Made by a program: the position numbers and the translations under genes | Shown here: positions 33,035 through 41,536 of the stretch, piece by piece | Numbering within the stretch: position 1 is the first letter of the stretch | Layout of the letters: each line of letters opens with the position of its first letter | Assembly (NCBI GenBank): GCA_030611885.1 | Contig: JAUWOY010000025.1 | Span: 1-47,701 of the forward strand | Reading direction: 5' to 3' | Source of the DNA: Chloroflexota bacterium | GTDB taxonomy: Bacteria; Chloroflexota; Anaerolineae; VGOG01 | Length of the DNA stretch: 47,701 nucleotides | The notes under the pieces: generated by a model | The model's input: only the letters and a program-made list of their open reading frames with translations | What the model was told of the DNA's origin: nothing | The model's database searches: none

Positions 33035-34111
33035 ATGAAAGTACTATACATCACTTCAACGGCGACTTTCTCAGGCAAGACGGCTCTTTGCATCGGCCTG
33101 GGAAAGAAGTTCAGGCGCGACGGCTTTACCATCGGCTATATGAAGCCGGTGAGCACCACGGCCAGGAAGGTGGCTGGCCGGATCGTTGACGAGGACGCCC
33201 AGTTCATTCGGCAGGCCTTCGATCTGGCCGAACCCCTGGAAGCCATCGCTCCCATTGCCTTGATGCCTAAGGTGGTGGAGGGCATATTAACGGGCGAAGA
33301 GGAGACCGACTTCGTAGCTCGGCTCAGGGAGGCCTACGCCAAGGTCGCCCAGGGGAAGGATGTGGTCATCCTAGAAGGGGGGGCTCACTGTATGGAGGGT
33401 TCCCTCGTTAACCTGTCTGCACCTTTGGTCGCTGGACTCCTGGGGGCTCGAGAGCTGGTGGTGATCAAGTACACCAGCGCCCTGGTGGTGGACGACGCTC
33501 TGGGGGCCAGAGTGCTGTTCGGGGATTCCATGATCGGAACCGTCATCAACGCCGTGCCGCGCCAACGGATGCGCTTTGTTCAGGAGATGGTCAAGCCTTA
33601 TCTGGAGGAACGGGGGGTCAAGGTCTTCGCCGTCTTGCCCCGGGAGAGGCTGCTCATGGCCATCAGCGTGAGCCAACTGGCCGACTGCCTGGGCGCCGAA
33701 ATCCTATGTTCTCCCGAAGCAAGCGAGGAGTTGGTGGAGTATCTGATGGTTGGAGCTATGAACGTGGATTCAGCTCTGGCCTACTTCCGTCGCAAACCCA
33801 ACAAGGCCGTCATCACCGGTGGCGACCGCTCCGACATCCAACTGGCGGCTCTGGAGACCTCGACCAGGTGCCTCATCCTGACGGGCAACCTCTACCCCAG
33901 CCCCCTCATCATCGGCCGGGCCGAAGAGGTGGGGGTGCCGGTGGTCTTGACCAAGCAGGACACCCTGACCACGGTGGAGATCATCGAACAATTCTTCGGC
34001 AAGACCCGCCTCCATCACGAAAAACAGGTGCAGCGTTTCCAGGAGATGCTCGACGAGCGTTTCGACTTCGACGCCCTGTACACTGACCTGGGGTTGCAGC
34101 CAGCCGCATGA
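33035..34111 (+). CDS. BioD-like NTPase with DRTGG domain (phosphotransacetylase N-terminal type)
   Basis: 358 residues. The N-terminal P-loop domain starts MKVLYITSTATFSGKTALC (Walker A at 8-16), with a conserved GYMKPVSTTAR segment and VVILEGGAH as the Walker-B-like region. A DRTGG-type domain (about 215-320) contains LMVGAMNVDSALAYF and AVITGGDRSDIQLAALE. The same pair forms the regulatory N-terminus of long phosphotransacetylases, but here the catalytic domain is absent. It is probably a nucleotide-binding regulator linked to the ADP-forming synthetase upstream. The ATG follows AGGAGGGAATATAAT. Confidence 0.87.
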   Translation: MKVLYITSTATFSGKTALCIGLGKKFRRDGFTIGYMKPVSTTARKVAGRIVDEDAQFIRQAFDLAEPLEAIAPIALMPKVVEGILTGEEETDFVARLREAYAKVAQGKDVVILEGGAHCMEGSLVNLSAPLVAGLLGARELVVIKYTSALVVDDALGARVLFGDSMIGTVINAVPRQRMRFVQEMVKPYLEERGVKVFAVLPRERLLMAISVSQLADCLGAEILCSPEASEELVEYLMVGAMNVDSALAYFRRKPNKAVITGGDRSDIQLAALETSTRCLILTGNLYPSPLIIGRAEEVGVPVVLTKQDTLTTVEIIEQFFGKTRLHHEKQVQRFQEMLDERFDFDALYTDLGLQPAA

Positions 34112-35283
34112 GTGAAATGTTAAAAGACAACCGGCGGATGCTGGTTTACCTCGTCGTCTCCAACTTCATGCTCTACTTCGGCTTCCGCGTCTGGCAAGCG
34201 ATGTTCAACAACTTCGCCGTGGAAGAGATGGGCGTTGGGCCAGGGAGCATCGGCTGGATACAGGCGGTGCGCGAGTTGCCAGGATTGATGGGCTTCTTGG
34301 TTGGCTTCCTGGCCCTCTTTTTGTCCGAAGTCCGCATCATGGCTTTGAGCGTCATCCTGCTGGGCGTGGGCACGTTTATGACCGGGCAGGCGCACAACAT
34401 TCCTTTCCTGCTGGTCAGCACGGTGGTGATGAGCTTTGGCTTCCACTTCTTCTACCCCAGCAACAACGCCATGGTGCTGATGGCCGTGGAGAAGCAGCAC
34501 ACGCCCAAGGCACTGGGGCAACTGAGAAGTCTGGGAGCGATAGCCGCGCTCGCGGCCACCGGCGCGGTCTATCTGCTGGCGGAGTCCTGGGGCTATCGGC
34601 GATTGTTCATGGTCGTGGGGTCGCTGGTTGCTGCGGGGGGACTGCTGCTGTTGCCGCTGAGCGGCGCCAAGGAGGGTCTACCGCCGCGTCGCCGGGTCGT
34701 CCTGCGGCGGCGCTACTGGCTCTACTATGCGCTGGCGTTTCTGATGGGCAGCCGTCGCCACATCTTTACCACCTTCGCCATTTTCCTGCTGGTGCGCGAA
34801 TATGGCATCAGCGTCCAGACGACGGCCACGCTGTTCCTGGTCAACAGCTTGATCAATACTTACGTTTTGCAATTGGTGGGCAAATTGGTGAGCAGGCTGG
34901 GCGAGCGGCTGATGCTGAGCGTCGCCTTCGGTACCCTGGCCTTTGTCTTCCTGGGTTACGCCTACGTGACGTACCTGCCACTGCTGTTTGTCTTGTACGT
35001 GATTGACAACATCTTGTTCGGCTTCAACCTGGCGATAACGACCTATTTTCAGAAGATCGCCGTCACATCCGAAGAGATCACCAGCAACCTGTCGGTGGAG
35101 CAGACCATCAACCACGTCGCGGCCATCGTGGTGCCGGTGATTGGCGGCACGGTGTGGCAACTGTTCGGCTCGCAGGCCCCGTTTCTGGCGGGAGTCGGCA
35201 TCGTGCTGATCTCGCTGGTGCTGACGCAGTTCATGCGCACGCCGCCGGAGCGGATTGCTGTGGTAGCCACGGTGGGGGACTAG
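34108..35283 (+). CDS. MFS transporter
   Basis: 391 residues with about twelve helices, for example LVYLVVSNFMLYFGFRVW, IMALSVILLGVGTFMTG, LFMVVGSLVAAGGLLLLPL and ITSNLSVEQTINHVAAIVVP. A loop rich in arginine (PPRRRVVLRRRYW) lies in the middle, between the two six-helix halves. Substrate unknown. The ATG overlaps the stop of the BioD/DRTGG gene (ATGA), so both should be made together. That hints at a role near organic-acid metabolism, by context only. Confidence 0.85.
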   Translation: MSEMLKDNRRMLVYLVVSNFMLYFGFRVWQAMFNNFAVEEMGVGPGSIGWIQAVRELPGLMGFLVGFLALFLSEVRIMALSVILLGVGTFMTGQAHNIPFLLVSTVVMSFGFHFFYPSNNAMVLMAVEKQHTPKALGQLRSLGAIAALAATGAVYLLAESWGYRRLFMVVGSLVAAGGLLLLPLSGAKEGLPPRRRVVLRRRYWLYYALAFLMGSRRHIFTTFAIFLLVREYGISVQTTATLFLVNSLINTYVLQLVGKLVSRLGERLMLSVAFGTLAFVFLGYAYVTYLPLLFVLYVIDNILFGFNLAITTYFQKIAVTSEEITSNLSVEQTINHVAAIVVPVIGGTVWQLFGSQAPFLAGVGIVLISLVLTQFMRTPPERIAVVATVGD

Positions 35284-35376
35284 AGCCACGGAGAAAGAGT
35301 ACCTCGGATTGTGGAAATACACGATGTTCAGCCGCGAATTGAGATAAAACTCGCCCTTTTGACCTTCGGAGGTGTG

Positions 35377-35543
35377 ATTATCGTATGCGTTCAGGGGGTA
35401 GGCCAAACGTCGGTTGAGTAGCCCCGGGAGGGGCGTATCGAAACCACGTTTGGCCGCCTCCCCATGCAATCACTTGGTTTCGATACGACCTGCGGTCTAC
35501 TCAACCGGCGTGATCGCACTGAGGCTGAACGCTTACCGATTAT
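35377..35543. repeat. Palindromic repeat family A, copy 3, with outer arms
   Basis: Inner arms CGGTTGAGTAG (35411-35421) and CTACTCAACCG (35497-35507) plus the inner GTATCGAAACCA and TTGGTTTCGATAC pair. Outer arms ATTATCGTATGCGTTCAG and CTGAACGCTTACCGATTAT suggest a larger element. It accounts for most of the 320-base gap before threonine synthase; no gene is seen there. Confidence 0.75.
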
Positions 35544-35603
35544 CGTGCTCGGAAGTGGAAACGGCTATTTCTTCATCCGAGGTACTCTCCCCGAGGATCA
35601 GCA

Positions 35604-36770
35604 ATGAACTTTCTGACTCACCTGGAATGTGCTCTGTGCGGCCAGGAGTTTGAGGCCGACCGCCTCTGGAACCTCTGCCCCGCCTGTGACAAACCGCTGC
35701 TGGCCCGCTACGATCTGGAGGGGGCCAGCCGAGCCGTGACCCGAGAGGAGGTCGCCGGGCGCGAGGCCAACCTCTGGCGGTACCGCGAGCTGCTCCCCGT
35801 CCGCGACCCCCGCTACGCCCTCTGCCTGGGTGAGGGCTTTACACCGCTGATCCACGCTACCCGGCTGGGCCAGAGGGTCGCGTTCGCCAACCTGTTCATT
35901 AAAGACGAGGGGCTGAATCCCACCGGCACGTTCAAGGCGCGCGGGTTGGCAGTGGCGGTCTCGCGAGCCTGGGAGCTGGGGGTCGAGGAGGTCTCGATCC
36001 CATCGGCGGGGAACGCGGCGGGAGCCATGAGCGCATACGCTGCCCTGGCCGGGATGGGGGCTTACGTGTTCATGCCCCGCGACGTGCCCCAGTCCTTCGT
36101 GGCCGAGTGCCGCGCCCTGGGCGCCGAGGTCGCACTGGTGGACGGGCTCATCACCGACTGCGGTCGGGTGGCGGCCCAGGGAGTGCGCCAGTTTGGCCGC
36201 TTCGACGTTTCCACCCTCAAAGAGCCTTACCGCCTGGAGGGGAAGAAGACTATGGGCTACGAGCTGGCCGAGCAACTGGGCTGGACCTTGCCCGACGTCA
36301 TCATCTATCCCACCGGCGGCGGCACCGGCCTGATCGGGATGTGGAAGGCCTTCGACGAGCTGGAGCAGTTGGGCTGGATCGGGCCGCAGCGGCCGCGCAT
36401 GGTGGCGGTGCAGTCCGAGGGCTGCGCGCCGATGGTCAAAGCCTTTCACGAGGGCCGCGAGTTTGCCGAGCCCTGGCAGGGAGCCAGCACCATCGCCGAT
36501 GGGTTGCGCGTGCCCGCCGCTGTCGGCGACTTCCTGATCCTGCGCACCCTGCGCGAGAGCGGCGGCGCCGCCGTGGCCGTATCCGATCAGGAGATCATGG
36601 AGGCAGCGAAGCTCATCGGTCATACCCAGGGAATGTTCGTCTGTCCCGAAGGCGCGGCCACGCTAGTCGGTTTCCAGCACCTCCGCCGCCAGGGTTGGAT
36701 CGGCGGCGACGAGACCGTCGTGCTGCTCAATACTGGCAGCGGACATAAGTATGCGCATTTGTGGGGTTGA
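35604..36770 (+). CDS. thrC: Threonine synthase
   Basis: 388 residues of fold-type II PLP enzyme. The N-terminal zinc-ribbon-like pair CALCGQEF and LCPACDKPL is common in bacterial and archaeal threonine synthases. The PLP lysine is Lys111 in NPTGTFKARG, SAGNAAGAMS binds the phosphate side, and YPTGGGTGLIGMW is the glycine loop. It converts O-phosphohomoserine to threonine. Its ATG follows GAGGATCAGCA. It stands alone, with a repeat upstream and the restriction gene downstream. Related cysteate or diaminopropionate enzymes are less likely given the zinc ribbon. Confidence 0.9.
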   Translation: MNFLTHLECALCGQEFEADRLWNLCPACDKPLLARYDLEGASRAVTREEVAGREANLWRYRELLPVRDPRYALCLGEGFTPLIHATRLGQRVAFANLFIKDEGLNPTGTFKARGLAVAVSRAWELGVEEVSIPSAGNAAGAMSAYAALAGMGAYVFMPRDVPQSFVAECRALGAEVALVDGLITDCGRVAAQGVRQFGRFDVSTLKEPYRLEGKKTMGYELAEQLGWTLPDVIIYPTGGGTGLIGMWKAFDELEQLGWIGPQRPRMVAVQSEGCAPMVKAFHEGREFAEPWQGASTIADGLRVPAAVGDFLILRTLRESGGAAVAVSDQEIMEAAKLIGHTQGMFVCPEGAATLVGFQHLRRQGWIGGDETVVLLNTGSGHKYAHLWG

Positions 36771-36784
36771 GGAGAGCACGATTG

Positions 36785-36819
36785 GCAGGATTAACGGATC
36801 GGTTATCCGCAAATCCTGC
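36785..36819. repeat. Hairpin between thrC and the restriction gene
   Basis: GCAGGATTAACGGAT (36785-36799) pairs with ATCCGCAAATCCTGC (36805-36819) with two mismatches. It sits 15 bases after thrC and 33 before the restriction gene, and may end the thrC transcript, though no T-run follows. Confidence 0.55.
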
Positions 36820-36852
36820 GCATCGGTGTTCTTAAAACAAGGAGACGAGTCT

Positions 36853-39800
36853 ATGTCCCCCGATGTTTTCCGAGATTACCTGAGAAATATAGAGAAGAGC
36901 CTGGCGACGGGGAGTGCTACCGAACACACCCACCGCCCGGCTCTCAAAGCCCTCCTGGAAGCCGTCGGCGAGAACATCACCGCCATCAACGAGCCCCAGC
37001 GCATCGAGTGCGGCGCGCCCGATTACATCATCACCCGCGCTGGGACGCCCGTCGGCTACGTCGAGGCCAAGGACGTGGGAAGGAGCCTGGACGCGGCGGA
37101 GCGGTCCGAGCAGATGCGCCGCTACCGCGAATCGCTCAACAACCTGATCCTCACCGACTACCTGGAGTTCCGCTGGTACGTGGAGGGCGAGCACCGGGAG
37201 ACGGCACGCCTGGCTACGCTGACCATTGATGGGAGGATCAGGACACGAAGGGGCGGCATCCAGGCCGTTTCGGGGCTGTTGCAGAAGTTCTTCGCCCAGG
37301 CGGCGCCCACGGTGGGCACTCCCCAAGAGCTGGCCCAGCGCATGGCAGTTCTGGCCCGCATGACCCGCGATCTCATCGAGGAGACCTTCAAGCGGGAGAG
37401 CGAAGAGGGCGCACTGCACGCCCAATTGAAAGCCTTCCGAGAGACGCTGATCCCCTTCCTCACCCCGGCTGAATTCGCCGACATGTACGCCCAAACCATC
37501 ACCTACGGCCTCTTTGCCGCTCGCGTCCGCGTCCCGACTGGGCAGGATTTCACCCGTGAGAAGGCGGCCTGGAATCTGCCCAGGACCAACCCCTTCCTGC
37601 GTAGGCTCTTCAACCAGATCGCCGGGCCGGGACTGGACGACCGCATCGCCTGGCTGGTGGATGATCTGGCCCACCTGCTGGCCCGGGCGGACATGGCGGA
37701 GATCCTGCGCGACTTCGGCAGGCGGACGCAGCAGGAAGATCCAGTAGTCCACTTCTACGAGACCTTCCTCCGCGCCTACGACCCCCAGACGCGCAAAGCC
37801 CGTGGCGTCTACTACACCCCTGAGCCGGTGGTCTCCTACATCGTCCGTTCCCTCGATCACCTCGTGAAAACCCGCTTCAATCGTCCTCTGGGTCTGGCCG
37901 ACACTAACACCCTCATCCTCGACCCGGCTGCTGGCACGGCGACCTTCCTCTACTTCGTCATCCAGCAGATCCACGAGACCTTGATAGCGATGGGCCAGGC
38001 CGGCGCCTGGAACGACTACGTCGAGACCTATCTCCTGCCCCGCGTCTTCGGCTTCGAGCTGCTGATGGCCCCCTACGCCGTGGCTCACATGAAGCTGGGC
38101 ATCCTGTTGCAGGAGACCGGCTACGACTTCACGGGCGACCAGCGGCTGGGCATCTACCTGACCAACGCGCTGGGGGAGGCGATCACCCAGGCCTCGACGT
38201 TGGGCTTTGCCAGGTTCATCACCGATGAGGCCAACGCCGCGGCGGAGATCAAACGGGACAAGCCCATCATGGTGGTGCTGGGCAATCCGCCCTATTCGGT
38301 CAGTTCGGCCAACAAGGGAGAGCACATTGAGGAACTGATGGAACGCTACAAAGCCGCCGTCCGTGGCGAGCGCAACATCCAGCCCTTATCCGACGACTAC
38401 ATCAAGTTCATCCGTTTCGCCCACGACCGCATTGAGCGCACCGGCTACGGCGTCGTTGGCATGATCACTAACCACTCCTACCTCTCCGGCTTGATCCACC
38501 GGGGGATGAGGGAGGAGTTGATGAAGTCTTTCGACGAAATCTACGTGCTGAACCTGCACGGGGACACAAGAATTGGGGAGACCTCGCCGGATGGTGGGCC
38601 CGATGAGAATGTGTTCGACATCCAGCAAGGGGTTACCATTAGCCTCTTCGTCAAAGGCGAGGGTATGATTGGCCCAGCCCAAATTCGCTATGCCGATCTC
38701 TGGGGGTTGCGCGAAGGCAAGTATCGCTATCTGTGGGAGAACGACGTCAGCACTACCGAATGGCAGGAGCTTGAGCCGATAGCGCCTTATTTCTTCTTCG
38801 TACCCAAAGACCTGAACTTGCTTAGCGAATACCAGAAGGCCTGGAGCGTGGCTGACATTTTTCCTCTTAATAGCGTTTGTGTTGTGACATCTCGAGATCG
38901 CATTGTTCTTGACTTTGATGCAGAGCGTCTGCGATCACGTATCGCTGCCCTTCGTGATAAAGCGTTAACTGATGATCAAGTCGCAGAAACCTTCAACCTG
39001 AGGGATACTGCAACTTGGAAACTGGGGGATGCCAGAGGGTCCTTGTTCGCTGACAAAGCATGGGAAAAGCATTTCATCCGATGTCTGTATCGGCCTTTTG
39101 ATGTGCGCTCAATTTATTACCATGACGCTCTTATTGAGCGTTCACGCCGTAATACTATGTGCCATATGTTGCGACCAAATGTGGGCATTGTGCTTACTCG
39201 ACAAATTACAGCCCCGCCGTTTAACCATGTGATAGCAACGAATCACATAGTAGAGTACAAGTGTGCCTCAACAGACCGGAACTGTTATATCTTCCCCCTC
39301 TACCTCTACAAAGTGAGCGAGAAGGAACAACCGCTCAAGGGTGGTGGCAGCGTTGTCAGCCTGATGTTGTTCGAATCTGGGCCGGAGTACGAAACCCGCG
39401 ATCCCAACCTCTCTCCCAAGTTCATCGCCGCCGTCGAGGAGAAGCTGGGCCTGGAATTCGTGCGGGAAGGCAAGGGAGACTTGGAGGCTACCTTCGGCCC
39501 TGAGGACATCCTCCACTACGCCTACGCCGTCTTCCACTCCCCCACCTACCGCGAGCGCTACGCCGAGTTACTCAAGATAGACTTCCCCCGCCTGCCCCTC
39601 ACCTCCGACCGGGAACTGTTCAAAGCTCTGGCCGAGAGGGGCGAGGAGCTGGTGAGCCTGCACCTGATGGAGTCGCCGAAACCCGACCAGTTCATCACTA
39701 AATTCGATGTGCCCGGCTCCAGCGAGGTGGAGAAAGTGCGCTACATGGAACCGCGCGGAGATGTGCCGGGCCGCGTCTACATCAACAAAACCCAGTACTT

Positions 39801-39999
39801 CGAGGGAATCGAGCCAGCGGTCTGGGAGTTCCAGATCGGCGGCTACCAGATCTTGCACAAGTGGCTCAAAGACCGCAAGGGCCGCAAGCTCATCTTTGAC
39901 GACTTCTTCCACTACCAGAAAATCGTGGTTGCCCTGAAGGAGACCATGCGCTTGATGGGAGAGATTGACGAGTTGATTCCGTCGTGGCCGATTGAATGA
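36853..39999 (+). CDS. Single-chain type IIG-like restriction-modification enzyme
   Basis: 1048 residues. The N-terminal nuclease domain has Glu24, Asp57 in GAPDYII and the Glu71-x-Lys73 pair in YVEAKD, the PD-(D/E)XK pattern. A helical linker leads to the N6-adenine methylase core with motif I DPAAGTATF at 357 and motif IV NPPY at 478. The section from about 650 to 815 would be the target-recognition domain. The end reads RLMGEIDELIPSWPIE. It should both methylate and cut DNA. AAGGAGACGAG marks the ATG at 36853; the frame opens 34 codons earlier inside thrC. DNA for the recognition region (about 38850-39290) is much more AT-rich than its flanks. Confidence 0.88.
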   Translation: MSPDVFRDYLRNIEKSLATGSATEHTHRPALKALLEAVGENITAINEPQRIECGAPDYIITRAGTPVGYVEAKDVGRSLDAAERSEQMRRYRESLNNLILTDYLEFRWYVEGEHRETARLATLTIDGRIRTRRGGIQAVSGLLQKFFAQAAPTVGTPQELAQRMAVLARMTRDLIEETFKRESEEGALHAQLKAFRETLIPFLTPAEFADMYAQTITYGLFAARVRVPTGQDFTREKAAWNLPRTNPFLRRLFNQIAGPGLDDRIAWLVDDLAHLLARADMAEILRDFGRRTQQEDPVVHFYETFLRAYDPQTRKARGVYYTPEPVVSYIVRSLDHLVKTRFNRPLGLADTNTLILDPAAGTATFLYFVIQQIHETLIAMGQAGAWNDYVETYLLPRVFGFELLMAPYAVAHMKLGILLQETGYDFTGDQRLGIYLTNALGEAITQASTLGFARFITDEANAAAEIKRDKPIMVVLGNPPYSVSSANKGEHIEELMERYKAAVRGERNIQPLSDDYIKFIRFAHDRIERTGYGVVGMITNHSYLSGLIHRGMREELMKSFDEIYVLNLHGDTRIGETSPDGGPDENVFDIQQGVTISLFVKGEGMIGPAQIRYADLWGLREGKYRYLWENDVSTTEWQELEPIAPYFFFVPKDLNLLSEYQKAWSVADIFPLNSVCVVTSRDRIVLDFDAERLRSRIAALRDKALTDDQVAETFNLRDTATWKLGDARGSLFADKAWEKHFIRCLYRPFDVRSIYYHDALIERSRRNTMCHMLRPNVGIVLTRQITAPPFNHVIATNHIVEYKCASTDRNCYIFPLYLYKVSEKEQPLKGGGSVVSLMLFESGPEYETRDPNLSPKFIAAVEEKLGLEFVREGKGDLEATFGPEDILHYAYAVFHSPTYRERYAELLKIDFPRLPLTSDRELFKALAERGEELVSLHLMESPKPDQFITKFDVPGSSEVEKVRYMEPRGDVPGRVYINKTQYFEGIEPAVWEFQIGGYQILHKWLKDRKGRKLIFDDFFHYQKIVVALKETMRLMGEIDELIPSWPIE

Positions 40000-40073
40000 A
40001 TGAAAGAGAGGGAACCACCGCCATCAACGTATTCTGGAATTCGCAACACGTTTCCCAAAGATGAGGAGGCAAA

Positions 40074-41120
40074 ATGGCAGACAGTCAATCGCAATGTGAA
40101 CTTCACGAGGCTTCGCCGTTACTTGATGCTCAGGGCAACCTCGTTCAGGTAGGGTGGGCACGCCAGCCGTTGCTGGATTGCAACCTGGAGGCCGCGCGCT
40201 TCTACGCGCTCCGTCCGCTGCAACGTCTCCGCATCAAGCGCTGGGACTACTACGGTGTGACCACGCCCACACACTTCTACTCCTTCACGTTGGCCGACCT
40301 GGGCTACGCCGGTCAGGCCTTCGCCTATGTGGTGGACTTTGAAACCGGCAAGTACCATGAGGAGGCGCTGACGCTCCCCCTGGCGCGGGGCATCGTGCTG
40401 CCCCGGAACAGCACCGAAGGCACAAGCACCTTCGAGGGCAGCAAAGCGCGTCTCGTCTTCCAGGCAGAGCCGGCAGCGCGGCGGATTTCGGTGCAATGGC
40501 CTGACTTTGCAGGCCCAGGGTTGGCAGCCGAAATTCTGCTGCGTCTCTCCCCTGAGCACGAGTCCATGGTGATCGTGATCCCCATCTCCAGGAAGCGCTT
40601 CTACTACAACCGCAAGGTCAATTGCCTTCCGGCAGAAGGTTGGATTGAGTATGGAGGTGAGCGGACGGACCTGCGTCCCACCGAGAGCCTGGGCAACATG
40701 GACTGGGGCCGTGGGGTGTGGGAATACAAATCCTTCTGGGTCTGGGCCAGTGCCTCGGGGTTTCTGCGGGATGGGCGGCGCGTCGGGCTGAACCTGGGCT
40801 TTGGCTTTGGCGATACCTCGGCCGCCACAGAAAACGCGCTGATCCTGGATGGACGGGTTCACAAACTCGGCCAGGTGGATTTCACCTATAACTCCGGCGA
40901 TTTCATGCAACCCTGGCGGATGGTTTCCCCTGATGGGCGTGTGGACCTGGAGTTTGTTCCCTTCCTGGAGCGCGTGGCTGCCACGAACCTGGTGATCATC
41001 ACCAGCGAAGTCCACCAGATGTTCGGCCACTACCGTGGAACGCTGCAGACCGACGATGGCGAGGCGCTTCGCCTGGATGAGGTGGTTGGCTTTGCTGAGG
41101 AGCACCACGCCCACTGGTAG
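40074..41120 (+). CDS. DUF2804 family protein
   Basis: 348 residues. LLDAQGNLVQVGWARQPLLDCN at the start, the RIKRWDYYGV segment near 60, and DWGRGVWEYKSFWVWASASG near 215 are typical of DUF2804, a family of beta-rich proteins seen in bacteria and fungi and possibly related to lipocalin-like or hydroxysteroid-binding folds. No signal peptide or catalytic motif. GAGGAGGCAAA precedes the ATG. It sits between the full restriction gene and a broken copy of that gene's 3' end, so it may have come in with a rearrangement. The function is not known. Confidence 0.75.
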   Translation: MADSQSQCELHEASPLLDAQGNLVQVGWARQPLLDCNLEAARFYALRPLQRLRIKRWDYYGVTTPTHFYSFTLADLGYAGQAFAYVVDFETGKYHEEALTLPLARGIVLPRNSTEGTSTFEGSKARLVFQAEPAARRISVQWPDFAGPGLAAEILLRLSPEHESMVIVIPISRKRFYYNRKVNCLPAEGWIEYGGERTDLRPTESLGNMDWGRGVWEYKSFWVWASASGFLRDGRRVGLNLGFGFGDTSAATENALILDGRVHKLGQVDFTYNSGDFMQPWRMVSPDGRVDLEFVPFLERVAATNLVIITSEVHQMFGHYRGTLQTDDGEALRLDEVVGFAEEHHAHW

Positions 41121-41169
41121 GGAGCGCGCTGTAGACCATCGGCGGCCCAGAAATGCGCGAATTCCTCGA

Positions 41170-41334
41170 ACATTGCGCTCCGGCGACAGCGGTCTGTACG
41201 TTTCCACGGGTGACTTCACCAGCGACGCCAGGCTGGAGGCAGAGCGCTCCCGCGAGATCGTCGTCGCCCTCAAAGAGACCATGCGCTTGATGGGAGAGAT
41301 TGATGAATTGATACCTGCGTGGCCTATCGAATAA
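41170..41334 (+). pseudogene. Fused debris: Mrr-like endonuclease piece plus restriction-gene tail (copy B)
   Basis: A frame with no start codon of its own reads TLRSGDSGLYVSTGDFTSDA and then RLEAERS, like the catalytic region of Mrr-type restriction endonucleases (GLxVSTGGFTxxAxxEAER). It continues directly as REIVVALKETMRLMGE and IDELIPAWPIE, nearly the same 27 residues that end the restriction-modification protein at 39999. At DNA level the tail differs from that copy at many third positions, so it is an old homologue, not a recent duplication. Confidence 0.7.
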
Positions 41335-41379
41335 GGCGGCTGCCCCGGCTCTCCCCCTGGAACACGGAAGTGCGGAGGG

Positions 41380-41509
41380 CACGGAAGCACGGAAAGGGAT
41401 TCCGCGTAATTCGCCAATCCGTGCTTCCGTGTTTCATAAGTTCGCCGGCGGAGGGACGGAAAGCACGGAAAGGGATTCCGTGTAATCCGCCATTCCGTGC
41501 TTCCGTGTT
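41380..41509. repeat. Two tandem hairpins with CACGGAAGCACGG arms
   Basis: Hairpin one: ACGGAAGCACGGA (41380-41392) with TCCGTGCTTCCGT (41418-41430). Hairpin two: ACGGAAAGCACGGAA (41456-41470) with TTCCGTGCTTCCGTGTT (41493-41509). The interiors (AGGGATTCCG, GTAAT-CCGCCA) match, so it is one palindrome unit in tandem. With the pseudogene it fills the gap 41121-41536. Confidence 0.8.
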
Positions 41510-41536
41510 CCAGAGGTTCACCAATGAGGTAACGAC

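Noticed and set aside
35284..35603. Riboswitch or leader upstream of threonine synthase
   Set aside because: The structure in this gap is explained by palindromic repeat family A; no T-box or other known leader features are visible.
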